64,000 bases of DNA from Candidatus Raymondbacteria bacterium RIFOXYA2_FULL_49_16 (lineage in GTDB: Bacteria > Fibrobacterota > OXYB2-FULL-49-7 > XYB2-FULL-49-35), in assembly GCA_001789205.1 (NCBI GenBank), contig MFYT01000002.1, positions 1 to 64,000 on the forward strand. Reading direction: 5' to 3'. The position numbers and the translations under genes were made by a program. Numbering within the stretch: the stretch's first letter is position 1; every line of letters begins with the position of its first letter. The notes below the pieces were generated by a model. The model was not told where the DNA came from, made no database searches, and was given only the letters and a program-made list of their open reading frames with translations. This document shows, one piece after another, positions 35,581 through 43,573 of this stretch.

Positions 35581-37535
35581 TAATGTTTATATTTTGACCT
35601 AAAATCCCGGGGATTCATTCCTGCTATTTTATTGAAATTGCGCTGAAAAAGGCGTAAATCCGAATATCCAACCTCATAGCCAATATCCGTGACCGATTTA
35701 ACGCTTGTACGTAAAAGCTCTTTTGCTTTTTCTATCCGAATCAACATAAGTTTCTGGGTAGGGGTGATACCGGTAACCGCTTTAAATATTGCCACTGCTC
35801 TGTGTCCGGTCAATCCGAATTTCCGCCCAATGTCCTCGTTTGAAAGCTTGTGCATATGCTGCTCTAGAAGATAGGAGGTAATGTTCCGGCTGGTCTCAAT
35901 CATTGCAGGCGTAATTGATTGTATCTCTTCCCTTTTTCTACGATACAACAGCAGAATACCAACAATAAAAACACAGAAGACTAGAAAAATGCATACAGGC
36001 AACACGTATTTCTTATACGCGGGCGGTTCAAACCTGAAAAATGTGGATTGAGCTTGGTATGCCTTGCCCCCCTGTACGATAAATTGCGCGTTTATATACC
36101 ATATTCCATGGGCAAGACCGGGTTTAAGCGTAAAAGCGGCGGACAAGGTATTCTTGGCATATTTCAAGCCGCTTAACCTGACAGGTAAATCAGCGGCTAT
36201 CAGGCCGGGAGCACCTGTTTCTAGTTCATTTTCAGGTACCCATTTTCCATTGATTGGAATATATAACTTTATTCCCCTGGCCAGAGAGACATTTCCGATA
36301 AAATTACGGGTTGGTTCAAAAACATTCCATCGTTTTTCCCAATCACTCGAAAAGCGTTCAGACGAAACGTTCAGCAATAGATACATGATGTTGACTTCCG
36401 CTGGCATGCCAAGGCGAATCATGACCGTATCATTCTCGTAAAACGCCCTGACTTGTGAGTCTGATGACGAATAGCCTATGGAAATTGAGAAATTGCTGTC
36501 GGGCACAAAAAGCCTTGTATCGGGAGAGGCGATAAAGATTGATTTCCCCGTCCATGCGCTCCAAGACCCAAACACGTTTTTAGCCCTGCCGCAGACCGTA
36601 TAAGCCGTATGTCCAGCAAAAGGTTCTTTAAAACAACACTTGTCCTCCACGCCAAATACACTGTCAAATCGTTCCTCTTTGTTTTCCGATACAGCAAGGA
36701 CCTCGAATGAATCGGTAAAACAATCCCCCCTCAGCATAAATGAGGGTGATCGCGGTATAAAGGATGCTCCATTACGGGGAAACAAAATGGACGGAACACG
36801 TGGATCAGGACCAGTCCGATGCGTAGCAATGGTAAAATGATCAAAAATAATGGACCGGACAGGGAGGGGTTCCCTCATATAGTCGGATCCAATGTTCACG
36901 AATTGAAACGTTTCAGCCTTTCCTTTAAGTTTGGTTTTTTGGGCGGCAATGAAATCATCGTCAACGAACAGAGAATCGCACAGCGTATCATTGTCCAACG
37001 AGACAAATATTTCAAAGCAATGCCACTGAGAAAAATCAATGATACCTGTTGAAAAACCAGCCGGGGCAAGCCGCGGCGATGCACCGAGCGTATCACGGAC
37101 GCCGATTTTTGCGGTGTATCTTTCTTCTCCGGCAGGTTCCAGGTAGATAAAAGGGTCGAATTGAGTCTTTTCATCAAGATACATGAGCGTCAATGAGAAG
37201 ATCAACAATGTTTTCTGGACAAGAGCTATGGAATCATCCTGGGATACCAACTTGCAGTAGAATCGCGTGTAAAAGCCATTACGGACAATATCACTGGACT
37301 TGTGAAACATCAATTTTCTGCGGACCTGGCACGACCCCGCGCCGTGCAATTCAAGCGCACCTTTCCCGGAATACGCAACTTGAGACTGGATATGCGCGCA
37401 GGTTTCAGCACTTACGTTCCAGAAACAGAAGGCGGAATCGCTATCAAATTCCTCGGATACGATGGTTCCCGCAAAAGCAGGGAAATTGATAAGGCATGCA
37501 GCCAGCAAAAAAAGCATCTTGAATATCATTAGCAT
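35580..37535 (-). CDS. Membrane-spanning AraC-family regulator with extracytoplasmic jelly-roll sensor
   Basis: 651 residues. A signal-like N-terminal helix (1-22) leads to a large outside region. First comes a concanavalin/LamG-like jelly-roll (about 24-240, starting EEFDSDSAFCFWNV), then Ig/FN3-like and other beta domains to about 500. One transmembrane helix (about 510-531) connects to a cytoplasmic AraC DNA-binding domain with two helix-turn-helices (DIGRKFGLTGHRAVAIFKAV, and VTDIGYEVGYSD) and the family's closing NPRDFRSKYK. This one-component design could read glycans outside the cytoplasm and switch genes directly. Its stop codon touches operator B, and the three operators in the window are the natural targets (inference). 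AAAACGGT lies directly before its own ATG. Confidence 0.85.
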   Translation of the reverse strand: MLMIFKMLFLLAACLINFPAFAGTIVSEEFDSDSAFCFWNVSAETCAHIQSQVAYSGKGALELHGAGSCQVRRKLMFHKSSDIVRNGFYTRFYCKLVSQDDSIALVQKTLLIFSLTLMYLDEKTQFDPFIYLEPAGEERYTAKIGVRDTLGASPRLAPAGFSTGIIDFSQWHCFEIFVSLDNDTLCDSLFVDDDFIAAQKTKLKGKAETFQFVNIGSDYMREPLPVRSIIFDHFTIATHRTGPDPRVPSILFPRNGASFIPRSPSFMLRGDCFTDSFEVLAVSENKEERFDSVFGVEDKCCFKEPFAGHTAYTVCGRAKNVFGSWSAWTGKSIFIASPDTRLFVPDSNFSISIGYSSSDSQVRAFYENDTVMIRLGMPAEVNIMYLLLNVSSERFSSDWEKRWNVFEPTRNFIGNVSLARGIKLYIPINGKWVPENELETGAPGLIAADLPVRLSGLKYAKNTLSAAFTLKPGLAHGIWYINAQFIVQGGKAYQAQSTFFRFEPPAYKKYVLPVCIFLVFCVFIVGILLLYRRKREEIQSITPAMIETSRNITSYLLEQHMHKLSNEDIGRKFGLTGHRAVAIFKAVTGITPTQKLMLIRIEKAKELLRTSVKSVTDIGYEVGYSDLRLFQRNFNKIAGMNPRDFRSKYKH

Positions 37536-37672
37536 ACCGTTTTAAAACGTGTGTCCAGGTTAAATATATCATATAATATATCATATTTAGTGTCAGGAAA
37601 TATATTGGGGTATATGACAAGGGGTCAAAGCCGGCATATCCAAGAACTGTCTTACCATTTTTATCCGCACAC

Positions 37673-39376
37673 TTATTTTAAGAGAGTTACCGCTTTGCTG
37701 AATACATTCTTCCCTATACACGCCTGGACCACATAGAGCCCGCTTGGCATACCCAGCGCATCCCAAGTAACGCGACCATTGACTATGCTCGAAGTCAGAT
37801 CAGCGGCGCACCGGCCATTAAGGTCGTATATCTTGAGCGAAACGCCAGGAATCGCCGCGTTGCTCCAGCCAGGGACAGTGAGGGTCACCGTTGGATTGAA
37901 AGGATTAGGTGAAACGGTGATGGTCCCTCTTGCTTGTGCGTTGTTCGAAACAGGGGGAATATCCTCAACAGCCGTGATATTGTATGGCGACTGATACCCG
38001 AAAATGGCATATTGGATAGAATCGAGTTCTTCCCACAGCAGCCGTTCGATATTGCTGCTCTGCTGAGAGCCTGCCTTGAGCGTCACTGAAATTTTCGCGG
38101 AAGGCGCGCTGTTGTACAGGGTTTCACTGCCATACATGACCACGACCGGCTGGCCCATGTTCACCAGGGAATCGCTCAGATAAAAATCGAACCCCGTGAT
38201 ATTGGCACCCGCGCTATCTATGGTGATGGTATTTCCTGATACAGACACATCGAACCCGGTATTGATGATTCCGCTGGCATTGGCCACCTTCCCATTTACC
38301 CAGAAAGCGCGGGAATAGCTGACAAGTTCCATATTGTGTTTCACCCGTTTTGGATAGGGATTAAGAACATTGCTATCGAGGAAATTCACCAGCAGGGAAA
38401 GGCTGTCCCTGAAAGGAATCGTAGGATCGTGTCCAGCGGACGGGCCCGAGGAGATGATGAACTCATGCACCGGGCACCCATTCTCAAGCATATACCTATA
38501 GGTGGAATCCGTGTAGTAACCGTCCTGAGACCCGTGAATGAGCCTGGTGGGCGTATTGATGAGATTGGCAAGATTGGGCCACATACCCGCATGGTTTACA
38601 GGATTGAGGTCATTGTGCACGGGAACAGAGGCGGCAAACCAATCCTGATAACGCCAGGTTACGCGTAAACACGTCTGCGCACCGAAGGAAAAACCCGTGG
38701 TATATATCCTGAAAGGATCAACATGCACATCCTTTGCCACATCGAGGATCATGGCTTTGATCGCTGCCTGAAGCTTGTTGTCGTCAAACTGGTATCCCTT
38801 TTTGAACCTGCACAGATTGATGTATCCTTCGGGCTGGAGATTCTGCCCTGGATCGTCCTGTTGGGAAATTACCAGGGGATTTGGCGTCGCATAGAGGCAG
38901 AGGTTTGGGGTAAGGAGAGTGTATTGACCCAGTGTGCCCGAGACATTGTTCCAATAGACTTTTACCATGTTTCTTCCAGGCACAACAAAAGGGTTGCTGC
39001 CAGCTTGGAGCCTACCCAGATAGAACTTCATGTCGTTTCTCAAGGCTGAAAGACATTCCGCTGCGGTAAAATCCACACTTTGGTATTCACTGCGCGTATG
39101 GTTTAGATTATATTCGCGATAGAGGTGCAACACATTTTCCCTGACTTGGGCGGTGAATTTCTGAACGAAAGTATTGCTTTGGTTCAACGCGGCAATCCGG
39201 GTCTGAAATGTATCGATGTCAGCGAGAATCTGAACGTCCGTTATGGAAGCAGGGGACGTTTGGAGCTTGGAGGCCAAGGAAGCAGGAACCCACTCAGCAG
39301 GCGTAACCGTTTGAGAAAAGAGCGCTGAAATGAGCAAAAGACATATAGCAGCTGTCAGGGTAATTTTAAAAAACAT
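37673..39376 (-). CDS. Secreted PHB-depolymerase/feruloyl-esterase-like hydrolase with T9SS tag
   Basis: 567 residues: signal peptide, a 120-residue helical N-terminal region, and a hydrolase domain with IYTTGFSFGAQT (Ser near 230), LIHGSQDGYYT and SAGHDPTIP for the triad. A connecting beta domain (about 345-460) and T9SS tag (SPNPFNPTVT, ending LLK) follow. The pattern fits LpqC-like/polyhydroxybutyrate depolymerase esterases, a group containing feruloyl and acetylxylan esterases. It lacks the FRxGQVFITW domain of the four other esterases, so it is an independent recruit. A GGGGGAAG site precedes the ATG at 39376; a GTG 18 bases upstream is less likely. It is upstream of, and co-oriented with, the AraC gene. 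Confidence 0.82.
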   Translation of the reverse strand: MFFKITLTAAICLLLISALFSQTVTPAEWVPASLASKLQTSPASITDVQILADIDTFQTRIAALNQSNTFVQKFTAQVRENVLHLYREYNLNHTRSEYQSVDFTAAECLSALRNDMKFYLGRLQAGSNPFVVPGRNMVKVYWNNVSGTLGQYTLLTPNLCLYATPNPLVISQQDDPGQNLQPEGYINLCRFKKGYQFDDNKLQAAIKAMILDVAKDVHVDPFRIYTTGFSFGAQTCLRVTWRYQDWFAASVPVHNDLNPVNHAGMWPNLANLINTPTRLIHGSQDGYYTDSTYRYMLENGCPVHEFIISSGPSAGHDPTIPFRDSLSLLVNFLDSNVLNPYPKRVKHNMELVSYSRAFWVNGKVANASGIINTGFDVSVSGNTITIDSAGANITGFDFYLSDSLVNMGQPVVVMYGSETLYNSAPSAKISVTLKAGSQQSSNIERLLWEELDSIQYAIFGYQSPYNITAVEDIPPVSNNAQARGTITVSPNPFNPTVTLTVPGWSNAAIPGVSLKIYDLNGRCAADLTSSIVNGRVTWDALGMPSGLYVVQACIGKNVFSKAVTLLK

Positions 39377-39599
39377 AATACTTCCCCCATTCACTTGTAT
39401 TGTTTAGTTGTGTCTCACTTACTGGTATTCCCAAAAGATCGCAATTTTTATACCAGAATATAAGCTGTTGTTAATAAAACAAATAAACTCGTTCATTAAT
39501 ATACTTAAATTTACTAATAATAATAAAACATTTCTAAAGCATTTTCCACCAATTAATTATATATTTATTATTAATAATAAATCGGGCTGAAGGGGGAAT

Positions 39600-41960
39600 A
39601 TGAAACTATTTAAAGACCTTAAAAAGATCCCTATTATCTCGTACGACAACGAAGGGAATATCCTGGAACAAAACGAGGGGTGCACTCTTCTTCCCTATAC
39701 GCGTGAAAACCTTGAAAACCGGAATATTTTCGACATTTTAAAGCCGGTCATGGTAGATGAAAATGATAAAGATGATCAGGAATTCAAAGAACTCTATACC
39801 ATATTTTTTTCAGACCCAACCCGTGAGACACACTCTCCAGCCTCATTTTTCAGAATCACCACCCCGCCAACCCACCCCTTTAATTCCGGAAAAACAGCTG
39901 ACGCATTTTTTTTCAACCATCAATATTTTCTCCATGGGATGATTGTCCAAGTCATGGTCCTATACAAGGAAAACAACCAGTATTTCACCGCGCTTTTTCC
40001 AGCGACCGATTATTTCAACCGATGGCCCGCCCCTTATTTCGAGGACCTCTATGCACTCACCAACCACGAGGATGCCATCTGCGCCGCAAACGACCGGTTT
40101 ACTAAAAACTGCCCGGTTGAATTCGAGGGAACCCCCATTTTCGGCAAGCATATACGCCATTTTTTCCTGGAGCAATGCTGGGAAGAGTACCAGGTAAAAT
40201 GCAACGCTAATATCCGTTGTCAGCTCGATGCGGCCGCAAAAAGCAACGCTGCCTGGGATCCCATAACCGGCCTGGACCTGCCCGGACGCGCGGGCTGGGC
40301 CAACCACTGCCCGCGCCATCCGGAATGGACAATTGGGTCCTTCAGGAATATTTTTCTTCTCGATGGAGAATGTGATTTCAGCCAATACGATTTCAGGATC
40401 GAATTCTCACTTGCCAATACAAATCCCCAATTCGGCATTTTTTTCAAAAGCAAGGACCATACTGACGAAAACGCCTACACCCTTGTATGGGTCGAAAGTT
40501 TCGTCGACATAAAGAAGAATGGGACGCGCGCCGCACGCATTCCCGCGGAAGCAGGAGCGGACAACTATGCGATTGAACTGGTATGCGGCCACATCCGCTT
40601 CATGGCAGAAGAGAAAACCCTGCTGACGTACACTGATCCCCTGCCAATTACAGACCCTTCCCAGTCGCGTCTTGGCGTCTTTTTTGAGAAACAGCCCTTT
40701 TCGCGGTTCCGTTTATTACGCAGAAAAACCGCTGTAGACCTGGACGATCTGCAGCGCGACGCGCTTGACGTGCGCCTGAGAAAGGATCCATCGCAGGTCT
40801 TCGAGCTCCATTCATTTCCAATTGTCCGCCCCTTTGCGCCGCAGGGGATGCATCTTTACATGTTCAAAAACATCACCCAATACCGGAGACTCGAAAATGT
40901 CTCGACCACGCTCCAGCTTAAGGTGCGTTCATTGGAAACGGAGAATGTGACACTGAGGACAAAGATAGATTTTACCTATTACGACTTTATCACAAAAAAC
41001 AAGGCTATGCTCTCTATCCTGGAAACATTGACCAGCGTGGCAAAAACCCCCGCGAACGTTCTGCTTTTAGGCGAAACCGGTACAGGCAAAGACCTGCTTG
41101 CGCGCACCATCCATAAAATATCCGACCGCGGACAGAAGGCTTTCGTCAAAGTCGACTGTTCAACGCTCTCGGACAACCTGCTCGAAAGCGAGCTCTTTGG
41201 CCACGAGAAAGGGTCGTTTACCGGCGCAAACGAACGGAGGATCGGCAGGTTTGAGCTGGCCGACAGGGGCTCGCTCTTCATGGATGAGGTGGGAAACCTG
41301 AACGCGCTCATGCAGATCAAACTGCTGAATGTGTTGCAAGACAGGAACTTTATGCGCGTGGGCGGAAGCGAAATGGTAAAGACCGACGTGCGCATTATTG
41401 CCGCGACCAACAGCGACCTTGAAGCTTTGATACGGTCGGGCCGGTTCAGAAACGACCTCTATTACCGTCTTGCCGGGTTTGTGATAACCATTCTTCCCCT
41501 GCGCGAGCGGCCCGAAGACATCCCCCTGCTCGCGGAGCATTTCCTGAAATCAAAGGCGCGGTATTACAAAAAGGAAGGGTTGGTCTACGAAGCGGACACT
41601 ATCCACGCCATGGCAAACCATGACTGGCCGGGCAATGTCCGCGAAATGGAAAACGCCGTTGAATACGCCATTATCCGCTGCCAGGAAAAAACCATACGGC
41701 CCCTGCACCTGCCCTTTTTCAACGCCCAGAAGAAAAAGAACACCGCGCTACCTTCGATTAAAAAGGCCTCCCCGCCCTTGACGCGCAGAAATGAGATGCT
41801 TGCGCTCATCAGGAAAGAGAAGCGCTGCGGATCAAGGACCATTGAAAAAGCGCTGGGGCTTTCACAGGCAACGGTATATAACGAACTTATGGCAATGGTT
41901 GAGACTGGTCTGATCAGGAAAGAGGGTCACGGCAAGCTGCGGCGCTACCTGCCCGTCTGA
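39600..41960 (+). CDS. Sigma54-dependent activator with PAS/jelly-roll sensor
   Basis: 786 residues, cytoplasmic. The N-terminal half has PAS-like stretches and a jelly-roll region (about 240-375, QYDFRIEFSLANTNPQFGIFFK). A sigma54-type AAA+ domain follows with Walker A GETGTGKD (about 491), the sigma54 loop GSFTGA (about 538, a GAFTGA variant), Walker B SLFMDE and NDLYYRL. The C-terminus is a winged helix (about 725-786, GSRTIEKALGLSQATVYNEL...RKEGHGKLRRY) instead of the usual Fis-type helix. It should open sigma54 promoters in response to a ligand. AGGGGGAAT precedes the ATG. Its last 47 bases overlap the convergent peptidase gene. The sensor is homologous to that of the phosphatase at 106-2256. 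Confidence 0.88.
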   Translation: MKLFKDLKKIPIISYDNEGNILEQNEGCTLLPYTRENLENRNIFDILKPVMVDENDKDDQEFKELYTIFFSDPTRETHSPASFFRITTPPTHPFNSGKTADAFFFNHQYFLHGMIVQVMVLYKENNQYFTALFPATDYFNRWPAPYFEDLYALTNHEDAICAANDRFTKNCPVEFEGTPIFGKHIRHFFLEQCWEEYQVKCNANIRCQLDAAAKSNAAWDPITGLDLPGRAGWANHCPRHPEWTIGSFRNIFLLDGECDFSQYDFRIEFSLANTNPQFGIFFKSKDHTDENAYTLVWVESFVDIKKNGTRAARIPAEAGADNYAIELVCGHIRFMAEEKTLLTYTDPLPITDPSQSRLGVFFEKQPFSRFRLLRRKTAVDLDDLQRDALDVRLRKDPSQVFELHSFPIVRPFAPQGMHLYMFKNITQYRRLENVSTTLQLKVRSLETENVTLRTKIDFTYYDFITKNKAMLSILETLTSVAKTPANVLLLGETGTGKDLLARTIHKISDRGQKAFVKVDCSTLSDNLLESELFGHEKGSFTGANERRIGRFELADRGSLFMDEVGNLNALMQIKLLNVLQDRNFMRVGGSEMVKTDVRIIAATNSDLEALIRSGRFRNDLYYRLAGFVITILPLRERPEDIPLLAEHFLKSKARYYKKEGLVYEADTIHAMANHDWPGNVREMENAVEYAIIRCQEKTIRPLHLPFFNAQKKKNTALPSIKKASPPLTRRNEMLALIRKEKRCGSRTIEKALGLSQATVYNELMAMVETGLIRKEGHGKLRRYLPV

Positions 41961-43572
41961 CCAGCCCGGTTCTAAGGACAAATCGCAGCGCTTTTTTCAG
42001 GTCCGGCACCCGGTGTCCCAATTCCTTCTCGGCCAGCAGTACAATCTCGTCTATGGTACGCCTGCCATTGGCCCAGCCAAGAGCCACAACCAGCGGACCT
42101 CCCCAGCGCGGGTCAGCGAACTTTGTTCGCAGACGCTTGGGAAGAGGATCGAAGGACAACGGTCCCAGGTAACGAGGTACAATCCGTATGCCGCGCGCCC
42201 TGGGTTGAGGCGGCAACTCCGGCTTGGTGAAAAATTCCTGGGGCGCGCACGCCAGCCAATAAAGGTACACTGCCGCGTACACCGCCGCGGCCTTCATGCT
42301 CCTTTTATCGAGAATCGCAGGCGTATCAATGGTGTTGTGCCACTCGGGTCCCAGGAGATCGGGGCCAAGCCAGACAGTGGGAACGCCGATGGAGGGGTCT
42401 GCTATCAGGTTGTCGCTCATGCGGAATGGCCGGGCGCGCCATGTACGCGCGCCAAAGACCGCAGCAGCGCAGTCCTGCGCAAAAGCATCCACGGGACTGG
42501 CATTGCTTTTGGGATTCAGATATACCGCGTACTGGTTCTTTTTCCCGAACCGGTTGAACGCTGTGCCATCAAGACAGAGTCCCGCCACAGTACGTTTTAT
42601 CCGGGGAAAAAACCGTTCCACGTACCCGAGCGTGCCGAAACATTCATTTGTCGCAAGATATCTGATAGACCGCCGCGGTTGAGGCAGTTTGCCTGATTGT
42701 ATAAGTTTCCGTAATACCCTGAAGGCTTCGATGCCGCAGCAGATACCCGAACCATTGTCCTTTGCGCCCTGTTCAAAAGCATGGGCAACAAGGAGCACTT
42801 CTTCATGGCCATTGCTGCCCGGCAACAGACCATCGACAACAGGAAAAGATCCTGCAAAAAGCCGGGTATCTGACCTGGCATGGACCATGACATCCGCGTG
42901 TTTCTTCAGGATGGCTCTGAGCCATGCGCCTCTTTTCGGGCTTATCACAAAGCCAAAAAGCCTGCTGTCTCCCGCCATGCAGCCCCAAGTCCCAGGATTG
43001 TCTGGAAAGGAATTATTCCAGAAAAGTTCATTGGGCAGCGATTGTTCGCCATAGCTCCAACAGGTAAGAACGCCCGCGGCGCCAAAACGGGCTGCCAGCC
43101 CCTTGACAGCGCTTGCCCTGCTTGAGGTAAAAACCACGCTACCACGAATTTTTTTTCCCTGGTAGTCACGGGTATCTGTTCCCTGGCCCACATCCACGAT
43201 TCTGGCCGTAATCCCTTTTTTTGGAGTGGGGCCGCTCCACATGACCAGCGAACACGGTGTTTTCTCGTAGTCGGCAAGCACCGTACCCCCAAGGGGGTCT
43301 GGCCCGGCTATGGTAAGTGAGGCGCTGGCCGCGTCCCAGGCAAGAGGTGAACGCCACGACCCGAACAAAGTTTTTCCATCGGCCTTGAAAAGATGCGTCT
43401 TTACTTTGGACAGGCCTGTCTGGACAAGCGTATCGCGGATAAAACGGCCGCTCTTATGAAACGCGGAATTGGTAAACCACCGTTCAATGGCGTATAACCG
43501 TACCACGGTCTCCATAATACGGCTGCTTGACGCCTCTTTTCCGACTGCGTTGACGATTTTGGGTAAGGTCAT
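41914..43572 (-). CDS. M28-family aminopeptidase-like protein with PA domain
   Basis: 552 residues without a clear signal peptide. A PA-type insert (about 125-200, IRGSVVFTSSRASAVKGLAARF) precedes an M28 zinc-peptidase core. Metal-binding segments are VAHAFEQGAKDNGSG (about 260-275), ATNECFGT with the catalytic Glu, and a distal GPEWHNTID. The C-terminal 90 residues form a small helical, wing-like domain. Members cleave N-terminal amino acids; DUF4910-like relatives occur in bacteria. It is the last gene of the BatA-like operon, and its ATG follows the previous stop by one base. Substrate unknown; a link to the VWA-type proteins is only positional. Confidence 0.78.
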   Translation of the reverse strand: MTLPKIVNAVGKEASSSRIMETVVRLYAIERWFTNSAFHKSGRFIRDTLVQTGLSKVKTHLFKADGKTLFGSWRSPLAWDAASASLTIAGPDPLGGTVLADYEKTPCSLVMWSGPTPKKGITARIVDVGQGTDTRDYQGKKIRGSVVFTSSRASAVKGLAARFGAAGVLTCWSYGEQSLPNELFWNNSFPDNPGTWGCMAGDSRLFGFVISPKRGAWLRAILKKHADVMVHARSDTRLFAGSFPVVDGLLPGSNGHEEVLLVAHAFEQGAKDNGSGICCGIEAFRVLRKLIQSGKLPQPRRSIRYLATNECFGTLGYVERFFPRIKRTVAGLCLDGTAFNRFGKKNQYAVYLNPKSNASPVDAFAQDCAAAVFGARTWRARPFRMSDNLIADPSIGVPTVWLGPDLLGPEWHNTIDTPAILDKRSMKAAAVYAAVYLYWLACAPQEFFTKPELPPQPRARGIRIVPRYLGPLSFDPLPKRLRTKFADPRWGGPLVVALGWANGRRTIDEIVLLAEKELGHRVPDLKKALRFVLRTGLVRRAGSAAACRDPLS

Positions 43573-43573
43573 A

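Noticed and set aside
37536-37560. A fourth operator copy in front of the AraC gene
   Set aside because: Only one AAAACGGT half-site is present, with no partner at 20 bases.
39440-39590. AT-rich divergent region as a replication origin or attachment site
   Set aside because: No DnaA-box cluster or repeated core; an AT-rich promoter region explains it.
41160-41540. Open antisense frame inside the sigma54 activator
   Set aside because: It mirrors the strongly conserved AAA+ coding sequence and has no ribosome site or recognisable product.
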